Source of the DNA: Lindgomyces ingoldianus
Taxonomy: Eukaryota; Ascomycota; Dothideomycetes; Pleosporales; Lindgomycetaceae
Assembly: GCF_010093535.1 (NCBI RefSeq)
Contig: NW_022985222.1
Span: 4,686-68,685, forward strand
DNA length: 64,000 nt
Reading direction: 5' to 3'
The position numbers and the translations under genes are program-made. How positions within the stretch are numbered: position 1 is the first letter of the stretch; the number at the start of each line of letters is the position of its first letter. Shown here piece by piece: positions 55,900-64,000 of this stretch. A model generated the notes under the pieces. That model was not told the origin of the DNA and did not search any database. It saw only the letters and a list, made by a program, of their open reading frames with translations.

Positions 55900-58600
55900 A
55901 AAAGCTTAAGCCTATGTAAGCTCTTTATAAATGTATTTAGATATATTTTAAATCTTATTAATAAGTCTATTTACATCTATTACTTATATAAATTAATAAG
56001 TTAGTTAGGGGGTATTTAAAAGTAGTTTAAATTTTATTTAAAAGTAGTATCTATAGTTTGCTAAAAACAAGAATACTTATATTAATTTAGATATTATGTT
56101 ATTAGCTTTAAACTATGCTATAGCTAACTATTTTACCTAGTTATTTTACTAGTAGTTTATATACACTTATAAGACTTATTTTATTATAGTGTTTACATTT
56201 TTAGTCTAGCTGTTAGTCTCTAGGTAAAAAGCTGTAAATAAATAAAAGATAATTTAGAGCTATTTATAAAGTTTGTTCTAGAAGGCTAAGACAAACTATG
56301 TACCTCTATCTAATATAATTATGTTAGGCAGGCTATAGTAAACTTATATGTATTAGTAAAATAACTAGGCTATATTAAAGGCAGTTATAAAGGAACATAG
56401 TATTAGGTGTTAATACTTAGTTAAGTAATTAACAACTACTATAATATTTATATACCCTTTAGATAAAAGTAGGTCTATAATAAAATTAATTAATATATTT
56501 TTCTAAGCTTATTTAAAGATTAGAAGCAGTTTAAGCAGGCTATTATACCTTTCTTAAAAGGCCTTTACTTTACAGTAAGTATAGCAACATAATACGTATT
56601 AGCGTACAGTATAGAACATGCAGGGCTAGTAGTACTTTCTCTGTAGTAGGTTAAGAGTCTTTTCTCTGCCTAAGTGTTCTCTAACAGGCAAGTTGTGTAC
56701 AATTTAGAGTAGTTTAATTCTTAGTTTATTAAAATTAGGGATTATAAGTTAGTTATAGTAATATAGCTTACTATTTTAGTTTTTATAGTTAGCTAGTGTT
56801 ACCTTTTTTAACTAACTAGCGCTGTTTTAGAGTAGGCCTAAGGTTTCTTAGATAAATTTATTATTTAAATACTTATTAGTAATAATTTAATTAATTATCT
56901 AATTTATTTTATTTAGGTTAAGGTTTAAAAATAGCTTAGGTTAAAGTAGAGTTTAGTGTTAAGCCTTTTACACTTCTTTTTAAGCAAAGATGTCTTAGGA
57001 TTGCCTTATAAAGGCATCTAGTTTCTCTTTATTTTAACTAAAATAATAAGTAATTTTAAAATTAAAATAAAATAAGTATTTAAACTAATAGGCTTATTAG
57101 TAGCTAAGTTATTTTATAGTTGCAAAGTACTATAAGTTCTTATAGTTAGATAGGACCTATATTAAATGCGCTACACCTTCTAGTTTAGGTTGCTATTATT
57201 TAAAGCAGTGTACTATAGCAAGTAATTTTTTATTATAGATTTTATAATTACCTTCTATAAAACTTATTCTTTTTAAGAAATATGTAATAGGCCTAATAGT
57301 CTTATCTAGCTTAGTCTAGAAAAGAACTCCTGCTACTACATAGTCTAAGGCATTAGCTTCTACAAGTATTAGTAGTTTAAAGTTAAAGTAGTAGAGTATT
57401 AAAGCTTTAGTAAAGGCTTTTTTTAGCTAGTTAAAGGACTATTAGTAATTTAAGTTAAAGTTAAATTAAATCTTTTTCTTAGTAAGTGTAATTATAGAGC
57501 TTACTTACTACAAAAAGTTATTAATAAATTATTAGTAGAAGTTAGTAAATTTTATAAAGGCTTACACATTTTTTATGTCCTTTAGGTATTACTAATCTAG
57601 TATAGTCTAAACCTTAATAGAGTCTATTTAAATGCTATCTATAAAAATTACATATCCTAAATACATAACCTTTAATTAGTAGAACTTGCATTTGTCTATA
57701 TTAAGTTACAGACCTACTTCTTCTATAGCCTTTAGCACTAGGCGTACATGCTGTTTGTGCTCTAAAAGGCTATTACTATAGATTAAAATGTTGTTAATAT
57801 ACACAGTGTAAAACACATCTAAGTAGGGTTAGAGCAAGTTATTTACAAAATATTAAAAAGTACTAGGCGTGTTAGCTAAGCTAAAGGGCATTACTAGGTA
57901 CTTAAATAGTCTGTATTAGGTCTAAAACACTATTAGCTACTTATTACCCTTTACTATTCTTAGCTTATTAAAGGTAGTAATAATATCTAACTTTATAAAA
58001 TACTTTGCTTTACTTAGTTAGCTTAGAGTTTCTTATAAAAAGGGAATTAAGTATTAGTTTTTAATAGTAATAGTGTTTAGTCTTTAGTAGTTAACACAGA
58101 ATTAAAGCCTACCCCTAGGTTTTTTTATAAATAGTATAAGTAACACTACTAGTAAAAAGCTAGCTTAAATAAACTTTTTTTTAAGTTTTTATTAAAGTAT
58201 TTTTAGAGCACTTTTAATTTATTTAGTAACATCCTATACAGTAGCCTATAACTAGGTTGTTTACTAGGCTTAAGAGTTATTTAGTAATTATATAAACATT
58301 ATATTAAAAGCTTATTAGACTTATCTTAGAAAAAAACATATAATAAGTTATAGTAGTCTTAAAAAACTATTATCCTTAGATTAGTGCGTTTTTAGAGAGC
58401 TAAAGCTTAGTCTATATTAGAAATTATAACTATGTAGATTTTATAATTTAGTTATTAAGCTAGAGTTATAAATAAGGCAGGTCCTATGTAGCAGATGTCT
58501 ATCTACTATTTAAGTCCTAGTTTATGTCTAAATTAAGTAAGTAAAAATTTTTTAAAGGCTTTCTTTTTTTTAGGTTTAAGTAGTTGTTAAATTATTTTAC
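55900..58600 (-). pseudogene. Pol remnant of E2 (reverse transcriptase, RNase H, integrase)
   Basis: Domain order on the minus strand is RT (about 58500-57450), RNase H (about 57400-57000) and integrase (about 56800-55900), the Ty3/gypsy order. Readable marks are YINNILIYS, VEANALD and the His/Cys finger with YY.PCMFYTVR. Stops stand for Trp (WPRMF to .PCMF) and Gln codons. Same polyprotein as E1 and E3. Confidence 0.88.
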
Positions 58601-60374
58601 ATAGCTTATCTTAGTAAAAGGCCTAGCTTATTAGCCTTACTTAGGTAGTTCTTTTCTAGGTTATTAAAAAGTAAGTCTAGAAACCTTTTGTATTAAGTGC
58701 TACTTAGGTGTTGTTTAGGTATAAGTGTAAGCATATATTTTAGCATTAGAAAGAGTTAAAGTTTAAGACTTACTCTTAGTAATTAAAGGCAACTTTGTGC
58801 TAATATAGCTATAGTTGTCCTAGGATTAAGTTATAACATCCTGTGTTTATTACATAAAGCTTAATTTACTTCTTGTAGTATTAGTAAGTAATTATAATAG
58901 TTATAGTACAGAAGATAAAACCTTCTTTAAGTTATTTTCTATTAAATTTAGTTAAGTAAATTATTTAGGTAAGTAGTATTAATTAAAAATTTAGTTTACA
59001 CGCTAGTTTTTTATTAATGTAACCTATACTGTTTACTTCTAAGTTAATAAAAGCCTATATTAGAGCTAATACAGTTCTTTATTATAAATATATAGAAATA
59101 TTAACTTAGTACTTTTAGTTATTAGTAGAGAACTTAGCCTATAAGTTAGTAAAAATCTAGTGTTAAATTAGTTTTAAAGGGCAACTTAGCCCTAGAACAA
59201 GCCTTTTTACAGGCTTCTACTGCTATAGCTGCAGCTACATTAAGAGTAGTAAAAAAGATTAGGGCTTAAATATAAGTTAAAGCTCTTATAAAAATAAGAT
59301 TAAAATAGTAAGAATCTTTAATAAGTGCTAGCAGCGCTACTTATATAGACTTAAGAAAGAAGAATAAAGCAGTTTTAGAAAATATAACTATGCTTACTAT
59401 ACTTAAAGTATTAACTTTTCTTTCTATAATCTTTACACTTTTTAAAACTAACTAAAGCATAATTTAAATTAATTTTTATTACATTAAAGTTCTTATTTGT
59501 AACTGCGCTAGTTTAGGGGTGTATTAGGGCTTGTATAGGGAGGAACCTTATGTTATTATTATAAGTAGCAATTAGGTTTGCATACGCGTTAAAGTTGTTT
59601 AGAAGAGGTTCTCCTACTATAGCGTGTTACAGTTTAGTTAAGAGGGAGTTATATAAAGCTATAATTAGACTTATTTTATTTAGGCTTATATTAAATGCAA
59701 GTTAGTAGAACTTAGTAAAGTGTAAAGTAAAGCTTTTCTTTTCTTATTATAAAGTATTTAAGTAACTTAAGGCTGTTAACTTTTTATTTAAGTCTCTATA
59801 AGTTACTTATAAAAACACTATAAATTAATCTAAGTTAATAATATTTTTATCTATTAGTAAGTTAATTAAGGCTGTTACATTATAGTTAAGTTAAAAGTAA
59901 GTATATAATAACTAGAAGTGTTTAAAGAGGAATTAGTCTATGTTTTCTTTAAGTTTATATTAGAGCTTATGTAAGAAAGAAAGTAAGTCTTTCTATTTTC
60001 TATTAAACAGCAGAGAATTAAGGAGTTAGTTAGATTTTATTACTAAATTAAAAGAGTTATAGGTTGTAGGCAGCATTAGGCAGAAAAAAGTTAAGCTATC
60101 TCTAGACTTCTAGGTAAGCTTTAAGGCTAGTAAGTTCTTAGTTCCTACTACTATAATAAAAGTTAAGGCAGAAATAGACTACTTAATAACATAAAGCTGT
60201 TTTTTAAAGTCTTTTTAAAAAGCTTTAAAGCTTATAATGTAGCAGCTTTTTTATAAAGTAAGCGCTTCTTAGAAAGCTTCTTAGCTTGCTTTAATAGCTT
60301 AAAGTTATGCAAGTACTAAGCTTATTAGATTAGATTTAAAGGCTATTCTTAGCTAGAGTTTTAATATAATGTAA

Positions 60375-60692
60375 TGTTATAATTATGCACAAGTAAGGTT
60401 ATAAAGCTTTACAAAAGTCTAGTTTAATTACTATGTAAGGTATTATAGTAGGTACAAGACATTGTGTAAGGAATAAGAAGGTTTAAAAGGAAATTAGTAA
60501 TTAAATACTTAGCTTAGAAGTCTAAGCGCTTTAGGTATAAATTAAGCCTGTTTTAGGTTTAGTTAGTGTTAAAGCAGTTTATGCTTAAGTTTATGTCTAT
60601 GTTGTGTTGTGTTTGTGTTAGACGTGCACTAATAATACTCTAGTACGCGTCTAATACAGTTATGTCTAGGATCTAGAGAGGATACCGTGACA
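60375..60692 (-). repeat. 318-bp LTR of E2 (5' LTR)
   Basis: Starts TGTTATAATTATGCACAAG (RIP form of TGTCACGATTGTGC) and ends GGATACCGTGACA. Interior TTACATTATAT lies to its left on the reverse strand. Confidence 0.93.
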
Positions 60693-60697
60693 GTTAT

Positions 60698-60987
60698 AGA
60701 GCTTCACGGAGGTCTAGTTTAATTACTACGTGAGGTATTATAGTAGGTACAAGACATTGTGTGAGGAACAGGAAGGTTTAGAAGAAAATTAGTAATTAAA
60801 TACTTAGATTAGAAGTCTAAGCGCTTTAAGTATAAATTAAGCCTATTCTAAGTTTAGTTAGTGTTAAAGCAGTTTATGCTTAAGTTTATGTCTATGTTGT
60901 GTTATATTTATGTTAGATGTGCACTAATAATACTCTAGTACACATCTAATATAGTTATGTCTAGGATCTAGAGAGGATACTGTAACA
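60698..60987 (-). repeat. Right part of the split LTR of E3
   Basis: 290 bp from AGAGCTTCACGGAGGTC to GGATACTGTAACA. Together with 55001-55028 it makes 318 bp. The base after it begins the polypurine tract of E3 (GTACCTTCTCTTTT on the plus strand). Confidence 0.92.
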
Positions 60988-63900
60988 GTACCTTCTCTTT
61001 TATTAGGAAAAGAATCCTTTATATTAGTAGTTCTAGCATTAGGTTGTCTTTATTAGGGTACAAGTTTAGTTTAGATAGGTATTAGGCGTAGAATTAGGTT
61101 ACTATAAAGTTCTCTTGCAAGGCTTCTACAGGTTCCTACAACAGTTTATTATATCTAGTCTATTTTATAAGGTATTTATAGATATGTTTCTTTTTATTAA
61201 ACTAAATCTATTTAACGTCTTCTATAACATATTTTAGTTTGTTATTTATAATAATAGGTTTAAGTAGCAGGTTTAGCTGTTTAGGTAGATAGTTAGATTT
61301 AGAGGCTGCTTAGCGCAGCAACAATACGTAGAACACAGGGTGTATCTTTATGCTGTTAGGTAGGATTAATTAGTAAGCATGCAATAAGACTATATAGGCT
61401 ACTATAAAGAGGCTAAGGTTTTTCTAATTAAGTTTATTTAATTATTAGTTTATTTAGATATTTCTAGCGTCTAGCTAGACCTTCTTGCCAGCTGCATACG
61501 CAGGGGCAAGAGTTTAGAATTAGTTTACATACTCTTATTAAAAAGCTTAAGCCTATGTAAGCTCTTTATAAATATATTTAGATATATTTTAAATTTTATT
61601 AATAAGTCTATTTATGTCTATTACTTATATAAATTAATAAGTTAGTTAGAGGGTATTTAAAGGTAGTTTAAATCTTATTTAGGGGTAGTATCTGTAGTTT
61701 ACTAAAAACAGAGATACTTGCGTTAATTTAGATGTTATGTTATTAGCTTTAAACTATGCTATAGCTAACTATTTTACCTAGTTATCTTACTAGTAGTTTA
61801 TGTACACTTGTAGGACTTATTTTATTACAGCATTTATGTTCTTAGTCTAGCTATTAGTCTCTAGGTAAAAAGCTGTAGATAGATAAAAGATAATTTAAAG
61901 CTATTTATAGAGTTTATTCTAGAAGGCTAAGACAAACTGTGTACCTCTGTCTAATATAATTATGTTAGGCAGGCTATAGTAAACTTATACGCATTAGTAG
62001 AATAACTAGGCTATATTAAAGGCAGTTATAAAGGAATATAGTATTAAGTGTTAATACTTAGTTAAGTAATTAATAACTACTATAATATTTATATACCTTT
62101 TAGATAAAAGTAGGTCTATAATAAAATTAATTAATATGTTTTTCTAAGCTTGTTTAGAGATTAGAAGTAGTTTAAGCAGGCTATTATACCTTTTTTAAGA
62201 GGCCTTTACTTTACAGCAAGTATAGCAACATAATATGTATTAGCGTACAGTATAGAACATGCGGGGCTAGTAGTACTCTCTCTGTAGTAGGTTAAGAGTC
62301 TTTCCTCTGCCTAGGTGTCCTTTAACAGGCAAGTTATATATAATTTAAAGTAGTTTAATTCTTAGTTTATTAAAATTAAGAATTACAAGTTAGTTATAGT
62401 AATACAGCTTACTATTTTAGTTTTTGTAGTTAGCTAGTGTTACCTTCTTTAACTAACTAGCACTATTTTAGAGTAGGTCTAAAGTTTCTTAAATAAATTT
62501 ATTATTTAAATACTTATTAGTAATAATCTAATTAATTATCTAATTTATTTTGTTTAAGTTAAAGTTTAAAAATAGCTTAAGTTAGAGTAAAGTTTAGTGT
62601 TAAGCCTTTTATACTTCTTTCTAAGCAGGGATGTCTTAGAATTGCCTTGTAAGGGCATCTAGTTTCTTTTTATCTTAACTAAGATAATAAGTAATCTTAA
62701 AATTAAAATAGAACAGGTATTTAGACTAACAGGCTTATTAGTAGCTAAGTTGTTTTGTAGTTGCAAAGTACTATAAGTTCTTATAGTTAGATAAGACCTA
62801 TATTAGATGCGCTGCACCTTCTAGTTTAGGTTGCTATTATTTAAAGCAGTGTACTATAGCAAGTAATTCTTTATTATAGATCTTATAATTGCTTTCTGCA
62901 AGACTTATTCTTTTTAAGAAGTATATAATAGGCCTAATAGTTCTGTCTAGCTTAGTCTAGGAGAGAACTCCTGCTACTACGTAGTCTAAGGCATTAGCTT
63001 CTACAAGTATTAGTAGTTTAAAGTTAAAGTAGCAGAGTATTAAGGCTTTAGTAAAGGCTTTCTTTAGCTAGTTAAAGAACTATTAGTAATTTAAGTTAAA
63101 GTTAAATTAAATCTTTTTCTTAGTAAGTGTAATTATAGGGCTTACTTACTATAAAAAGTTGTTAATAAATTATTAGTAAAAGTTAGTAAATTTTATAAAG
63201 GCTTAAATGTTCTTTATGTTCTTTAGGTATTGCTAATCTAGCACAGTCTAAACCTTAACAGGGTCTATTTAGATGCTATCTATAGAGATTACATATTCTA
63301 AATACATAACCTTTAATTAGTAGAACTTACATTTGTCTATGTTAAGTTGCAGACCTGCTTCTTCTATAGCTTTTAGCACTAGGCGTACATGCTGTTTGTG
63401 CTCTAAAAGGCTATTACTATAAATTAGAATATTATTAATATACGCAGTGCAGAACATGTCTAGGTAGGGTTAAAGCAAGTTGTTTATAAAATGTTAAAAA
63501 GTACTAGGCGTGTTAGCTAAGCTAAAGGGCATTACTAGGTACTTAAATAGTCTGTATTAAGTTTAAAACACTGTTAGCTACTTATTACCTTTTGCTATTT
63601 TTAGCTTGTTAAAGGCAGCAATAATATCTAACTTTATAAAATACTTTACTTTACTTAGTTAGCTTAGGGTTTCCTGTAAAAAGGGAATTAAGTATTAGTT
63701 TTTAATAGTAATAGTGTTTAGTTCTTAGTAGTTAACGCAGAATTAGAGCCTACCTTTAAGTTTTTTTATAAATAGTATAGGTAACACTACTAGTAAGAAG
63801 CTAGCTTAAATAAACTCTTTTTTTAGGTTCTTGTTAAGGTATTTTTAGAGCACTTTTAATTTATTTAGTAACATCTTATACAGTAGCCTATAACTAGGTT

Positions 63901-64000
63901 ATTTACTAGGCTTAAAGGTTATCTAGTAATTATACAGACATTGTATTAAAAGCTTATTAGACTTATTTTAAAAGAAGACATATAACAGGTTATAGTAGTC
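60988..64000 (-). pseudogene. Pol remnant of E3, cut by the window edge
   Basis: Reads like E2 pol on the minus strand: the integrase His/Cys finger near 62210-62340, RNase H start near 62990, and the reverse transcriptase active site YINNILIYS-like at about 63415-63442. It has fewer mutations than E2 at some sites (for example GCGGGGCTAG near 62260). Not functional. Confidence 0.85.

Larger units (their letters stand above)
55029..60692 (-). mobile_element. Complete Ty3/gypsy element E2, inserted in the LTR of E3
   Basis: 5664 bp with 318-bp LTRs at 55029-55346 and 60375-60692 and the 5-bp duplication GTTAT (55024-55028, 60693-60697). Coding is on the minus strand. From the right: gag (about 60300-59300, zinc knuckle YFKYSKHSYIF.NCF near 59400), protease/linker, reverse transcriptase (YINNILIYS at about 57776-57802), RNase H (VEANALD near 57350), integrase with an HHCC-type finger (VHNLPVREHLGREKTLNLLQ near 56660, CCYTYCKVKAF near 56580), then the C-terminal end. 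A polypurine tract (AAAAGGGGGGG on the minus strand) precedes the left LTR. LTR pairs differ only by transitions. Many stops; inactive. Confidence 0.93.
55001..64000 (-). mobile_element. Ty3/gypsy element E3 (minus), split by E2 and running off the window
   Basis: Its left (3') LTR is split: 55001-55028 and 60693-60987. Dropping E2 and one copy of the GTTAT duplication gives exactly 318 bp. Internal sequence 60988-64000 matches E2 from 55347 onward, with RIP differences, covering integrase, RNase H and reverse transcriptase on the minus strand. It is inserted in E1. Its 5' LTR lies beyond 64000. Confidence 0.9.

Overview
The window is from a filamentous ascomycete (Pezizomycotina). It is almost entirely a repeat and transposon graveyard altered by repeat-induced point mutation (RIP). 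Repeated copies differ almost only by C-to-T and G-to-A changes. Stops sit where Gln, Arg or Trp codons stood, and conserved catalytic residues are changed in the RIP direction (YIDD to YINN, Cys to Tyr in zinc knuckles, DGHES to NSYKS). The element types seen (Fot1/pogo DNA transposons, fungal Ty3/gypsy and Ty1/copia elements, a telomere-linked RecQ-type helicase) are fungal. I saw no tRNA, rRNA, CRISPR array or bacterial feature.

Layout, left half: 1-3236 is AT-rich debris with short tandem repeats and a Fot1 fragment. 3239-4370 is an internally deleted Fot1-type element. 4380-7923 (minus) is a RIP-broken telomere-linked RecQ-type helicase. 8054-9881 is a ~200-bp tandem array plus a duplicated module. 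9882-11030 is T-rich low-complexity DNA with an assembly gap and hairpins. 11239-20086 and 21066-29763 are two tandem copies of a ~8.8-kb unit. Each unit carries a broken SNF2-type ATPase gene (minus), an unrecognised coding remnant, a set of GTAC-centred hairpins and a 183-bp satellite array. The units are separated by a second copy of the ~200-bp array and module.

Middle: the only clearly intact gene is at 30389-32365 (minus). It encodes a 658-residue secretory-pathway multi-pass membrane protein of unknown function and stands in an unmutated island (about 29985-33240). A cluster of five near-identical palindromes lies just past its 3' end.

Right half: 33373-39695 is a Ty1/copia element (minus) with matching TCTCT target duplications, interrupted by a palindromic Fot1 derivative that holds the second gap. 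39860-41281 is a 1.42-kb non-autonomous LTR element with TATAA duplications. 43180-51657 is gag-like debris hosting a deleted Fot1 copy and a four-deep nest of Fot1 elements. 51658-64000 is a three-deep nest of one Ty3/gypsy family with 318-bp LTRs.

There is no operon or pathway here. The likely biology is a subtelomeric or accessory compartment built by successive insertions and tandem duplication, then mutated by RIP. Subtelomeric position is an inference from the helicase and arrays; no telomere repeat is visible.
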